DNA from: Hortaea werneckii
Taxonomy: Eukaryota > Ascomycota > Dothideomycetes > Mycosphaerellales > Teratosphaeriaceae
Assembly: GCA_037044905.1 (NCBI GenBank)
Contig: JBAOKB010000170.1
Coordinates: 186,001-250,000, forward strand
Length of the DNA stretch: 64,000 nucleotides
Direction of reading: 5' to 3'
Positions 40,980 to 51,749 of the stretch are shown piece after piece; position 1 is the first letter of the stretch; the number at the start of each line of letters is the position of its first letter. Made by a program: the position numbers and the translations under genes. The notes under the pieces are model-generated. The model searched no databases. It saw nothing but the letters and a program-made list of their open reading frames with translations, and was not told the DNA's origin.

Positions 40980-43049
40980 CTATACATGTTCGACATCCAG
41001 CACGTGCCGCCCACCACCACACCCCACCTGCATCTTCCTGCCCTTGTCCAAAGTACCATGACGCTTGCCATTCCAGGTCATCCTACCACTTCCTCCCTTT
41101 GGCACTTCTGGTAAGATTATATAGCCCGTAGTTCCCTCTGGCACATTGATCTCCATACTATACGACTTACCCTCACCCGTAACATTCCAGCTAGCCTGAA
41201 ACGCACCAAGCGAAGTCATAAACCCACCCTGAACGCTCGTAAGGTCGCCGAACTGAGGCGCAAAGCGCCAGGTACATCCAACTCTGCCTGTAATCTCCAA
41301 ACCCAGGATATAATTCGTCAGGGCAGAAGTAGGGCCTGAAGACCACCCGTGCGCGTGAGACACATACGCCGCATCGTACATGTAGCCGCGATAGTTTCGA
41401 TACGCGAAACTGCCGTTTGTAAGGTAGCCTTCGATTACGGTCGACTCGGTCCCGTTCGGGTTGTTTAGGTACCAGCCCCAGCAGGTTCGAATGAGCTCGA
41501 GAGCACGAGCCGTGTTGCCCACGGCGAGATGTCCTTGCAATTCGAAGCTCGAGATGAAGGGAGAGATATTGTTGGGCAGCTCAGGCGCTTCGGGACCGAT
41601 AGGCGTCCAGTTGTCCGTAAGGCGCTCGGAGATGGATTGCGCGATAGATGAGGAGTGTGGTACAACTTCGAACAGAAGGGACATACTGTTGGCGTCTTGT
41701 GGGTGCAACGAAGTGGTCGTGTTGTCTGCGAAGGCGCCATATTCAGTGTCGTAGAGGTGTGCATTTATATTGGATTTTAGAGTTTCAGCGCGCGATGTCC
41801 ACTTGGCGGAGAGATTGTCATCTCCCATCCAGCTTGCCAGATCAGCACCGGTGACGAGGGTCCGATAGAGAATCATGTTCGGCTCGGAGCTGTTCCCTCC
41901 AGTAGCTTGACGAGCCCAATCGCGGAGGCCAGTGACGTTAAGCAGACCTAATGGCTGGAGCACTTTACCGTGGATATACTCCATTGCGTATTCGTAGCGT
42001 GCCCAATTCTTTTCGAGGAAAGCAGTATCGTTGGTGTACAAGATGTAGTTATAAGTCCCGATCATAGTCCACATGTGATAGGTGTCGCTGCCTTGTTGTA
42101 GGAGCGGCGGGCCAGCTTCAGGAAAAGAGCCATCGCTATTCTGATGATCGTACATGGTTTGCAGGGCTGTCATCACGCTCTCAAGATCTCCAATGCTCAC
42201 GAAGGTTGAAGGAACGGCAATGCCCATGTCTCCCGGCCAAACAGCCCGATCGCGCTTCGCGCCGTCTACAATCACGGCCGTACCGTTTGAGAGTGTTCCG
42301 TTGTTCGCCCAGCCAGAGGAGACAGGAGGTATCCATCGTCCTGTGTCGGTTGGAACATTGTTCGTTTGCAATGTGTAGGCGCCGCTGTACCAAATCTTAT
42401 TGAGCTCCTCATCATTAGAATGAAAATACCCCTGGTAGGCGCGCAAGTTGGACCAAGTAGGCTGGAAGCCTATCTCAAGGCTCACATCATCTATCGTGAT
42501 AGTCGTTCCGTTTGTACCGTTGATGAGCAGGAACAGCGTGAGATATCTGAAACCTCCGCGCATGTGCGGTATGTCCATGGTGTAGCTGTAGTTACCAGCT
42601 GCGGAAAAATAATCGTAGATGGCGCCATCATCGCATGCCTGGTCTCCAACGCCCCTAGCAAATTTGCCGTTCGATGAGTCGGATGCGAGGCCGATCCAAT
42701 TCTTTGCTTCTGTGAAAGCCAGTCCAAGCTGACCAGCACTGCCAGTAGTCGAATATTTGATAGTGGCTATACCACCAACTTCTTTGCCAAAGTCAAAAAC
42801 CAAGGCACTGGCATTACCAACGAGAGTGTTTGGGCCCAGATAGTCAGCAACCACCTCACCGGTCTCGAGAGAGATGACTGTGGATGGTGCAATGGTGCGT
42901 GAAGCAGGCGAATAAATATTGTCCTCCCATGGTCCCGGAAATGCGGTGTCTACTGGGCCGGTGCAATCCACGTCTTGCCAGCAAGATTGAGCGATGGCCG
43001 GAGCAGATATTGTCGAGGTAGCGAGAAGAACGAGACGAAGACTCACCAT
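40980..43049 (-). CDS. Secreted GH78-type alpha-L-rhamnosidase
   Basis: Single exon, 689 residues. A signal peptide is evident at 1-20 (MVSLRLVLLATSTISAPAIA). An N-terminal beta domain leads to the (alpha/alpha)6 barrel with TDTGRWIPP, DGAKRDRAVWPGDMGIA (the general acid region), DGSFPEAGPPLLQQGSDTYHMWTMIGTYNYIL and, near the end, GYMYDAAYVSHAHGWSSGPTSAL. Many N-glycosylation sequons (NGT, NVT, NSS) fit secretion. GH78 enzymes release rhamnose from plant flavonoid glycosides and pectic side chains, so the gene suggests a plant-associated or saprotrophic habit. Catalytic residues were located by motif only; fold and family are inferred, not searched. Confidence 0.85.
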   Translation of the reverse strand: MVSLRLVLLATSTISAPAIAQSCWQDVDCTGPVDTAFPGPWEDNIYSPASRTIAPSTVISLETGEVVADYLGPNTLVGNASALVFDFGKEVGGIATIKYSTTGSAGQLGLAFTEAKNWIGLASDSSNGKFARGVGDQACDDGAIYDYFSAAGNYSYTMDIPHMRGGFRYLTLFLLINGTNGTTITIDDVSLEIGFQPTWSNLRAYQGYFHSNDEELNKIWYSGAYTLQTNNVPTDTGRWIPPVSSGWANNGTLSNGTAVIVDGAKRDRAVWPGDMGIAVPSTFVSIGDLESVMTALQTMYDHQNSDGSFPEAGPPLLQQGSDTYHMWTMIGTYNYILYTNDTAFLEKNWARYEYAMEYIHGKVLQPLGLLNVTGLRDWARQATGGNSSEPNMILYRTLVTGADLASWMGDDNLSAKWTSRAETLKSNINAHLYDTEYGAFADNTTTSLHPQDANSMSLLFEVVPHSSSIAQSISERLTDNWTPIGPEAPELPNNISPFISSFELQGHLAVGNTARALELIRTCWGWYLNNPNGTESTVIEGYLTNGSFAYRNYRGYMYDAAYVSHAHGWSSGPTSALTNYILGLEITGRVGCTWRFAPQFGDLTSVQGGFMTSLGAFQASWNVTGEGKSYSMEINVPEGTTGYIILPEVPKGGSGRMTWNGKRHGTLDKGRKMQVGCGGGRHVLDVEHV

Positions 43050-43747
43050 CTTGGCTAGCTATTGCCAACCCAAGAAGCTCGAAAGAATCAAAGAAAACGA
43101 TTACAGAGCCAGTGGCAGAGTCATATCTCCTTCGCACTGCTTGTAAGGATCAACGAGCTCGCGACATACTCCGCCGAGCACCAATTCTTCCGCAAGCTGG
43201 AGTCTGTCCCGTGTGCGGTTCCTGCATTGCAGATCTGGGGCGTTTGCGGGGTTTCAAGAAAGACAAGCAGTAAAGATAAACCGAAGCAGATGGGCACAAA
43301 GCTTCTGTTTCTTCGACTAGGCGTTTACCGATCCAATGCACGTTGCGCTGGTTTATAGTTTTTGTGCAAGCACTTGTTCCGTGAAAAGTGTTTCCTGCTG
43401 GGACATCTCATGGCTGAAGCAGGTAGTTTAGGTTGTTAACACCCGCGGCGGTATCGTCCTGAGTTGATACTGTTCGCATCTTTATGATCTGTGTTGTAGC
43501 AATGTGTTTTTGAAGCGTCTGTGAGCAGAAGGCTCGCAGAAGCATACATGAGAAAAGAAGGTGTCCTGGTGAGGCCACGGACGGTCGAGAGGGTTAGGTC
43601 TTCGGGCCAGTCATTCCGTCCTCGGCCAAAAGTCGGCATTCTTGATTTTGAATCGCGCTCAGAAAGTCACATGCGCCTGCAACCGCGTTGATAATCCCGC
43701 TGGGAACTACTCGCCTTCTTCTACAAGTCATCGCACAACTTACGACA
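43050..43747. other. Divergent promoter of GH78 and CWC2
   Basis: A 698-base spacer between divergent genes. Nothing recognised besides its promoter role. Confidence 0.5.
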
Positions 43748-45095
43748 ATGGCCGAAGTGGAAGCAAACAACACTGCGCCGGCAGTAGGTTTCGAAGACCT
43801 TTCGCAGACTGCAGCTCCGGACGGCACTCTCACAACGACGAACGATGCGACCGAAGTTGCAACCGCAGGCGATGGGAACGTAGAGAAGGTCAAGAGAAAG
43901 AAGATCATCAAGCGCAAAAGGCGACCTGCGCGTCCACAGCAGGACCCTGCGATGTTCAAGACGGAGCCTCCGCCACAGACCGGCACCATCTTCAACATCT
44001 GGTATGAGCTGCTCGAGTGTCTATAAAGTGCCGGCGAACTTGAGCTAACAGAGCGACAGGTACAACAAATGGTCTGGCGGCGATCGCGAAGATGCACTCT
44101 CCTCCAAACACCAAGCCAAAGGCCGCTGCAACGTCGCCCTCGACTCCGGTTTCACCAAAGCAGATAAAGTCCCTGGCTCATACTTTTGCCTATTCTTCGC
44201 ACGAGGGCTGTGTCCCAAGGGACAGGACTGCGAATATCTTCACCGGCTACCGAATAGCCGCTTAGGCAAGGAAGGCGGGCTAGGCGACATCTTCCCTTCG
44301 AACGTCGACTGCTTTGGAAGAGACAAGTTCAGCGACTACAGAGATGACATGGGTGGTGTTGGATCCTTCATGAGAGTCAACAGGACACTATATGTTGGCA
44401 GGATTCACGTGACGGATGATATCGAAGAGGTCGTGGCTAGGCATTTCCAGGAATGGGGTCAGATCGAGCGAATTCGTGTCTTGCCTTCCCGCGGCGTGGC
44501 ATTCGTGACCTATGTCCACCTTGCCAATTCTGAGTTTGCGAAGGAGGCTATGGCGCACCAATCGCTCGACCACAATGAGACGCTGAATGTGCGATGGGCA
44601 ACTGTGGATCCCAACCCGGTCGCGCAGAAGCGTGAGGCGGCGCGGATTGAGGAGCAAGCAGCAGAAGCCATCAGAAGAGCGCTTCCAGCAAGCTACGTAG
44701 CCGAGCTCGAAGGTCGAAAATACGACGGTCATGATCCGGAAGAGGAGCGCAAAAGGAGGAAGATTGACGGGTCATTTGGTCTTAAGGGGTATGAAGCGCC
44801 GGACGATGTCTGGTATGCGGCGGAGAAAGCCAGACTAGAGGCGCCAGAGGAACAGAAGAAGCTTGAAGCGCCGGATCATGCAGAAGACGACGACGAAGAT
44901 GATGGTGCGCCGTTACAATTGGGCGCCCCGCCTAAACATGAAGAGAAGCAGGAAGAAGGCGGCATATTTGGATCATCCACACTTGCAGCGCTGAAGGGTT
45001 TCAAGGCAGGGCCGGGCGATGGTGAAGCGAAAGCGCCAGACAAGCCTGCGGGACCGCTTGTGGGCTACGGAAGCGACAGTGAGGATGACGATTAG
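43748..45095 (+). CDS. CWC2: Pre-mRNA splicing factor Cwc2
   Basis: Two exons, 43748-44001 and 44060-45095, giving 429 residues. After a basic segment (KRKKIIKRKRRPARPQ) come the Torus-domain start TGTIFNIWYNKWSGGD, split by the intron, the CCCH zinc finger SYFCLFFARGLCPKGQDCEYLH, then a complete RRM beginning RTLYVGRIHV with RGVAFVTYVHLANSEFAKEAM as RNP1. The tail is acidic and low complexity. Cwc2 is an RNA-binding member of the NTC complex that contacts U6 snRNA in the active spliceosome; the vertebrate counterpart is RBM22. Conserved at every motif; start chosen by the Cwc2-like Glu/Ala-rich N-terminus. Confidence 0.94.
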
Positions 45096-45423
45096 GTATG
45101 TCACAACAGAGTATTTGCAGAGTGCATGTTCAAAAGGCAGAGACGGTCTCGTACTTCTCGTTGCAGGCTGCGGAACATAATAATACCATCACGTTACGTC
45201 CTGTCCAGGTTTACACCTTCCCAAACGAGCATCCTCCGACCTCGGATCAGCCCCGCTTAGATAAGTTCCACGGGCAACTTCAATGCCATCGGGCGGCCAA
45301 AGGTGGGCGGTACATACGACTCTCCAACTTATATACCAGAGACTCAACAGTCTCAGAGTGGCAAGGCATTCTACGTTGTAATTAAAAGTCGATCGACACC
45401 ATCAAACGACATCTCTAATAACA
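45096..45423. other. Intergenic between CWC2 and hydrolase
   Basis: A 328-base spacer between plus-strand genes. An AT-rich site (CTTATATACC) near 45330 could be a TATA element for the hydrolase; inference only. Confidence 0.45.
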
Positions 45424-46552
45424 ATGCCTCTCACATCCGACCTCACCCTCTCAGCCCCCAAATTCCAAAACCATGCCATCTCGCAACAGACCCACGCCTT
45501 CAACGCCAACCTCATCCAGATCATGGAAAACGGCCCGAAATGGTACGAAGTCGGAGCCCAAAAATACCGCCAAATGCGCTGGAACGGCGAAACCCCGCTC
45601 CCTAAACCCGTCGTCTTAGACAGCGGGAAAAACATCCTCCTCCCTTCACGCGATCCAGACCGGCAAATCCCCTGTCGTGTCTTCAGTCCGCAAGAGGATG
45701 AAGCAGGGAAGGGGAAGTCCAAGGGCGTCTTCTACCATATCCACGGCGGCGGCTGGGTCCTCCAGAGCGAAGCCTACCAGGACCCTTTGCTGCAGTACCT
45801 CGCGGACCAATGTCGGCTGACGGTCGTGTCGGTCGGGTATCGACTCGCGCCTGAGCATCCGTATCCCGCGGGGAATGAGGATTGTTTCGATGTCGGGGAA
45901 TACCTGGTGGATTTTGCGGAGAGGGATTTTGGCGGTCCCTTGGTCGTGATGGGTGGGGATAGTGCGGGCGCGCATTTGAGCGCGGTGACTTGTTTTAAGT
46001 TGTTGGAGACGCGGCCGGGGTTTGGGTTTAGGGGACTTGTTCTGAATTTTGGGGCGTGAGTTTTTCGTCTTCCGCCCTTTTGCTTTTCTTTCCTTTTCTT
46101 CATCCCTTTTCTTGGTCTTCTGAGAAATGGAAGGGGCAGTGGACGTGCTGACAAGACGTTCCTCCAGCTTTGATCTGAGCGGCTTCCTCCCACAAGTCCG
46201 CCATTTCGACCTCCCGCTCGTGCTCGACGGGGACATCATGGCCAAGTACATCGACGCGTACCTCCCGAACACGACGCAGGATCAGCGGCGCGATATGTGG
46301 ATCTCGCCCTTCTTTGCGAACCTCACCACGATGAAATTGCCTTCGGCGCTTTTCACCTGCGGGACCCTGGATTGCTTGTTGGATGATAGCGTGATGATGT
46401 GCGCCAAGTGGCAGATGGCTAATGCTGAGGGGATCTTGAAGGTGTATCCTGGTGGGCCGCATGGGTTTGTCTTTTATCCCCGGGAGGGTGGGACGGAGCA
46501 GACGCAGAAGGGACTGGATGATATTGTTACTTATGTCAATGGTAGAGTGTAG
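45424..46552 (+). CDS. Alpha/beta hydrolase of the HSL/Abhydrolase_3 type
   Basis: Two exons, 45424-46055 and 46168-46552, with a 112-base intron; 338 residues. The oxyanion-hole HGGG motif lies in VFYHIHGGGWVLQSE, the nucleophile elbow in VVMGGDSAGAHLSA (GDSAG), the catalytic Asp in TCGTLDCLLDDS and the catalytic His in YPGGPHGF. This is the hormone-sensitive lipase-like group, with cytosolic esterases and lipases acting on short-chain esters or lactones; substrate unknown. No signal peptide. The intron lies in the cap region and phase fits; it is longer than its neighbours and pyrimidine-rich. Confidence 0.9.
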
Positions 46553-46702
46553 AGACTGCATGAATTCGATGAGGGAATGATTTCACAGGGATGAGAATAG
46601 ATGTCGGCGAAAGTGTGAAGTCCTTTGCTCGTGAAGCAAAATCCGTAGAGAGCCATTTCAATCGTAGATATCGTTCTATTCGCAACACGGTAGTTAAATA
46701 CG
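46553..46702. other. Convergent 3' region of hydrolase and derlin
   Basis: About 150 bases; nothing beyond 3' UTR sequence. Confidence 0.4.
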
Positions 46703-47591
46703 CTACCTAACTTCAGGTACAGCTGGCGCCACAGCGTCTCTGCCTACGGCCGCAGCATGCACATCTGAGTCTACACCTTCCTCGCCACCAGGTAGTCCTC
46801 TCTCAAACAACCTGATCCACCACTGTGGGGGATCCATGGGGCGGTGACCGTCGTGAGTTGAAGGGTAGATGTCGTTCAGAAAGTACCAAACTAGAGACCG
46901 GAGAGTTAGCATTGGGTCAACAAAAGTGGTCGTGGTGAGACATACTGTGACCGACAATGATTCCGCAAACTTCATCTTTCGGCCAATGCCCATGCAACAC
47001 GACGTTAAACCCGATGAGCACCCACGGCAACCAAGGCGCCTTGAACGTTAACAAGCCAAGAAAGCTCAGCCTCGTATCCGGGTTGCGTCTTGACCAGATG
47101 TAGACCAAGGTCGAGCTGAGCGTGGTGCCAAGGAAGCCTTGGTTGAATAGGGGCGCAATAGCGAGGAGAGTCGTACTGGCATAGGCGAGGAGCCATGCGA
47201 AGTGCGCGCGTGTCGGGGCCGCCTCTTCAAGCATGCGCGCGTATCGCTGGATGAAGAAGATGTGGAAGAGGAGGTTTAGTGAGAGAGGGCCGAAGTAGAT
47301 GAAGGTCGATAATAATCGCCAGTACTACATTGAACGTTAGCACATATCCCGGTAATCCCTTTGACCAATCTATATTGATGTTTGTTCTTGATCTGTGGGT
47401 GTGAAACGTACCTGCTGCTTCTTGAACACGGCTCGAAAGCTGTAGAAGAGCTGAAATGGGTTCAAGATCTCGCACTGGACGAGTACGCCGGTGATTACGG
47501 TTGCGGTGGTCCACCAGCGAGTGCAGACCGGCATCTCGAAGAACCACTGCTCCAGGGGCATCCCGTCGCCGCCGCCTAGCATGGCCGCCAT
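46703..47591 (-). CDS. Derlin (Der1/Dfm1 family) rhomboid pseudoprotease
   Basis: Three exons, 47591-47412, 47324-46946 and 46890-46703, giving 248 residues. Derlin landmarks are MPLEQWFFEMPVCTRWWTTATVITG, NPFQLFYSFRAVFKKQQYWRLLSTFIYFGPLSLNLLFHIFFIQRY (WR motif across intron 1), and FKAPWLPWVLIGFNVVL near the fifth span; the catalytic rhomboid residues are absent as expected. Derlins thin the ER membrane and move misfolded proteins toward Cdc48 for ERAD. The C-terminal tail HIWYFLNDIYPSTHDGHRPMDPPQWW then ends in a Val/Ala/Asp-rich stretch. No clear SHP box (Cdc48-binding, FxGxGQRx) is seen, so Der1 rather than Dfm1 is somewhat more likely. Confidence 0.88.
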
Positions 47592-48305
47592 GATTGCAAG
47601 GCGGCAGGGGTGTCTCGATGTGTCTAGGTGCGGTCCAACAAACACGGGAAGCAAGGGTCGGACGACTCGTTCGTTGTTCGTTCGTTCGTTCGTTCAAACG
47701 GTCGGTACTTGCGCGCTCGACGATTGCCGGATCGGTTTTGGGATACGATGTTGTCGTGTTCACCGCCAGCGGAGAATGAAGAAGTGTTATAAATGAGGAA
47801 AAGGTCAAGCGGATGTATCAGTGTATCATGGTTGACAATGAACAAAGGTAAGGTAAGCTGTCGTGATCGCCGGCCGTCACTTGCAGTCGATAGCAGCCTC
47901 GGAAAGCGCGGACTTAAGCTGCGGACCCTGGCAAACCGACCGAACCTCGCTGTTCCGCCGCAGGGCTGTCCGAGCAGGACGGCTACTCCCGCGTCGGCTT
48001 GATTGGGCCGCCGTGTTTACGGATTCGAGTGAGGTTTGGAGGAAAACAACATTGACGCGCGAGTACGGGAGGAGGTAGAGAGGCACCAGCAGTATCAGCA
48101 AGGAGCATCGAACCCGAAATATCTGGTCTTGCGATTCACACCCGGCCCCGACAACCACTGCGACCGTCGGCACCCGAATCCGAGACGCGCGACGCGCCTG
48201 CCACTGTTCTAATCCATTGAGCCATCTTCACACCAACGAGACCAGGTCCACCGCGCGCAATCGCTACGAACCTGTCCCATTCCGAACCCTGATTACAGGC
48301 CCCTC
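47592..48305. other. Divergent promoter of derlin and CENP-A
   Basis: A 714-base spacer between divergent genes. It holds the TTCG/GTTC microsatellite annotated separately and a GC-rich right half leading to the CENP-A ATG. No other gene. Confidence 0.5.
47668..47695. repeat. GTTC-type tetranucleotide repeat
   Basis: About six copies of a CGTT/TTCG unit, once interrupted, between the derlin and CENP-A genes. Confidence 0.8.
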
Positions 48306-48846
48306 ATGGCCCGCACAGCGACCTCTGGCACCGCCCGGCGAGGACGAGGCGGACGCCCTTCCTTCGGGGGCAAGCACACACCCGGCCGCACATCCACCAA
48401 AGCACCCCGTAGACCCACCGCCGCAGCCCCTGCATCGCCTGGGAGGAGGAAACCGCGGTATAAGCCAGGCACAGTAGCACTGCGCGAGATCAGGCGGTAT
48501 CAGAAGAGCACGGACTTATTAATGGCCAAACTGCCCTTTGCGCGATTGGTAAGTTTGAAGCACTCCGGAGCAGAGATGAAGATACCTTCGCTTCGGAACT
48601 TTTATTTGGCTGACAAGGATTTCCCAGGTCAGAGAAATCTCCATGCACATGGTCACCGTCAACTCGGAAATCACCCGGTGGCAGTCGCAAGCCATCCAGG
48701 CATTGCAAGAGGCCGCCGAAGCCTTCATCGTACACCTGTTCGAAGACACGAATCTTTGTGCTATACATGCGAAGCGAGTCACGATCATGCAGAAGGATAT
48801 CCAACTTGCGCGACGGATACGGGGAGCATGGGGAGGTCTAGGATAA
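48306..48846 (+). CDS. CENPA: Centromeric histone H3 variant CENP-A (Cse4/CenH3)
   Basis: Two exons, 48306-48548 and 48628-48846, giving 153 residues. The N-terminal tail (1-50) is basic and rich in Arg/Gly/Thr/Pro and does not match the canonical ARTKQTARKSTGGKAPRK. The histone fold is H3-like: [30 protein letters not shown], then [36 protein letters not shown]. The segment [29 protein letters not shown] replaces the canonical AQDFKTDLRFQ, with a longer loop 1 and a Trp, which is the mark of CENP-A. It should replace H3 in centromeric nucleosomes and recruit the kinetochore. The intron lies just before VREI. Nothing centromere-like is seen in the flanking DNA. Name reflects family, not a tested orthology. 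Confidence 0.93.
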
Positions 48847-49543
48847 GCTGAACGTTTTGTTTGTGGAGACAGCCTCCGATACCAGCATAGTGGTGGCTTT
48901 GGTTGAGAAAGTACCACTTGCTATGACTTTACATGAAGCGTTGGCGTTTTGGAGTTCTTAAGTCTGGAGATAAAGGACAGAGGCAATATTTTCCTGGTTT
49001 TGGGAATGGCTGGCAGGCTTGCAATGGGTAGCATTTTATTGGTTTCGCGCGCGCCACGCTGTATTTCTCGCGCGTGCCTGCTTTCTCTTTTTCTTTTGAA
49101 CTTTTCGGCAATTTGCATCCTGATAGCCATAGTATTGGTCGGATTGAAAAAAGCTGCTACACTAGTTGACATATACTCGTTTTGCTTCTATTCTCATCAT
49201 ATTATTACCTAGGTAGGCTAGCATTTTTCGGCGCGGATTTTAATGACGTAGCGCTTGCAGTGAACTTCTCTCAATCGCGCGACTTCACCGCACGTGTCCC
49301 AATACAAACAAGACAACAGTGAGATTCCCAACGACCCGAACGCATGCTTGCAGCTGCCTTTCCACCTAGCGACTGAGATCGCCTCTGCGTCCCTGCTGCT
49401 TGAGCAGGTATGGACTTGTTTTGAGCTGCTACGTACAAGCAAACGAAGTACTTTTTGGTCCTCTCCTAAATTCCCTTTGGCCTAGATTTCTTGCCTGGCC
49501 GATATTCACATACGCACCTGGACATAGCGCAAAGGTCGCCACC
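48847..49543. other. Intergenic between CENP-A and ALE1
   Basis: A 697-base spacer between plus-strand genes. No coding sequence recognised; the last part holds the ALE1 promoter and a Kozak-like CCACC before the ATG. Confidence 0.5.
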
Positions 49544-51222
49544 ATGTTACCCTACATCAACATGCCGTTCGAGCTCCTCGCCAACTCCCTAGGCGCTTCG
49601 ACTGACGAGGTCAAGCTCATCACCAGCTTCCTCCTCTCGTACCCTCTGGCCGGCATTCTAAAGCGCCTCCCAGACGACAAACCCTGGCTGAAGAACGTCT
49701 ACAACATCTCCATCGCGGTCTTCTACCTCGTCGGTCTCTTTGATCTCTGGTCCGGTCTGGCGCTGATCATCTTCGACGCGGTCGTCACGTATGCTATCGC
49801 CGCTTACATCCATGGTCCGTACATGCCATGGATCGGCTTCGTCTTCCTCATGGGCCACATGAGCGTCTCGCACATCTATCGTCACATGGCAGCCGATCCG
49901 TCTGGCGTCGACATCACCGGCGCCCAGATGGTCATGGTGATGAAACTCTCGGCGTTTTGTTGGACTGTCTTCGATGGCCGGCAGAACTCGGACCATTTGA
50001 ACGACGACCAGAAGGACAGGATGCTCAAGGAACTTCCTGCCCCGCTGGATTACGCGGGCTTTGTGGCTTTCTTCCCTAGTCTCATGGCGGGCCCGGCATT
50101 TGACTTCGTGGATTATCACCGCTGGCTGAACACGAGTATGTTCGATCTCCCGCCGGGGACTGATCCCGTCCGAGCCCCGCCTACGCGCAAGAAGCGCAAG
50201 ATTCCGCGGAGTGGGACGCCGGCTATGCTCAAGATGGCCACGGGGATCCTGTGGATCCTTGTCTTCCTCCAGCTCGTGGGATACTTCAACCAGCAAGTCG
50301 TTTTGAGTCATAAATACCTTGAGATGAACATCCTCATGAGGGTGGCACACCTGTACATGCTGAGCTTCGTCACGCGAATGAAGTACTACGGCGTCTGGAC
50401 CCTCACCGAAGGCGCATGCATTCTGAGCGGCATAGGGTATAAAGGCTTGAACCCGAAGACTGGGAAGCCTGACTGGGGTCGTCTGACCAACATCAAGCCG
50501 ACAGGAGTCGAGCTGGCGCAGAACAGTCACGCTTACTTGGGTAACTGGAACATCAACACTAATCACTGGCTGCGAAACTGCGTGTACCTTAGAGTGACAC
50601 CTCGAGGCAAGAAGCCCGGGTTCCGGTCAAGCATGGCGACTTTCGTCACAAGCGCTTTCTGGCATGGTTTCGAGCCTGGCTACTACCTCTCCTTTATACT
50701 GGCTTCATTCATGCAAAACGTGGCTAAAAGTAAGTCTTCCAGCAATGCTCAATCTTCTTTCTCGAGCAAGACCAGGAGATAAGACGTTTGGTACTGACAG
50801 CTTTACTTAAGATTCCCGCCGCCTCCTGCGACCTTTCTTCATGACGCCCGACGGAACCAAACCCTTGCCTCGCAAACGGTACTACGACATTGCCACCTGG
50901 TTCATCACGCAACTGACCTTCTCCTTCACCACCGCGCCTTTCATCCTGCTTTCAGTCCACGACTCCCTCGCCGTCTGGGCACGGAACTACTTCTTCTGTC
51001 CTATCGGCGTCGCGCTGTGCTCGCTTTTCCTTGCATCGCCGGGTAAAGCGTGGTTGGCGAAGAAGGTGAAGGCCCGGCAGACTAAGCGACCTACTGACAG
51101 CATGAAGCGTAGCGAGAGTATGGAGAGTCTCGAGGGCGCTACCCTTGGTGTTCCGAACGAGCCGGGCAAGGCTTTTGATGAGATGGTTGATGAGGTTATG
51201 GAAGAGGTGAGTGGTTTGATCT

Positions 51223-51275
<53 letters not shown>

Positions 51276-51481
51276 ATCAGTTTTTGCTTTGAAAAGAAGT
51301 ATGAATTGCGCTAACATTAAAACAGGTCAAAAAGCGAAGAGGTGGCAAAGGTGGGCCTGAAGGTCCGGAGTTGAGGAAGCAGGTAGAGCAAGCTCTTCAT
51401 AGAACGACCTCAGAAGGCGGCTGGTCGCCAGGGATGCAGAAGAAAGAGCGAGTAGCCCGTGATCTTGGTGGAGAGTGTTAG
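49544..51481 (+). CDS. ALE1: Lysophospholipid acyltransferase Ale1 (MBOAT family)
   Basis: Three exons, 49544-50729, 50812-51206 and 51326-51481, giving 578 residues. MBOAT signatures are present: a run of hydrophobic segments, SHIYRHM, NWNINTNHWLRNCVYLR (the active-site Asn region) and FVTSAFWHGFEPGYYLSF with the catalytic His. Ale1 resides in the ER membrane and adds acyl-CoA to lysophosphatidic acid and other lysophospholipids in the Lands cycle and de novo lipid synthesis. The C-terminal Lys/Arg-rich tail may be an ER retention signal. The second intron carries a 52-base C run, so it is longer (119 bases) than usual. Start chosen from a strong Kozak context and the MLPYINMPF N-terminus. 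Confidence 0.92.
51224..51275 (+). repeat. Poly-C tract (52 C) inside ALE1 intron 2
   Basis: Uninterrupted C run between the intron donor (51207) and acceptor (51325). The exact length is likely unreliable in any read technology. On the transcribed strand it is a G run. Confidence 0.9.
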
Positions 51482-51749
51482 GTATGACATTGTGTGGAGT
51501 CTTCGCGGTGGAAAGCAGATATCTAATACCAAAGTAAGAGAATCATCCATATATTTCAACAGTCAGCAGAACCCATTTCAACCCCGCTTGCAATTTTGAT
51601 ATCAGAAGGCTAACGGCTCACAAAGCTAATCGCAAGCCTTGAAATTTCCTACAAATTCCCCTTTCGCGGCCTTTCTTTTTTCGAAACATTTCCCACCTCA
51701 AATTCTCTTCAGAAATTCGTCGAAAGACTCCTCTTAGCCCCGGACCCTT
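51482..51749. other. Convergent 3' region of ALE1 and the disordered gene
   Basis: 268 bases of 3' sequence. A gtaagt-like donor directly at the last codons of the minus-strand gene is noted; an extra 3' exon cannot be excluded. Confidence 0.4.

Noticed and set aside
48120..48230. tRNA-like stretch on the minus strand (GCTCAATGGATTAGAAC)
   Set aside because: The D-arm-like segment pairs imperfectly and no valid anticodon stem, T-arm or acceptor stem could be folded.
51600..51749. Possible extra 3' exon of the disordered gene after a gtaagt-like site
   Set aside because: The existing frame ends normally and no conserved sequence follows.
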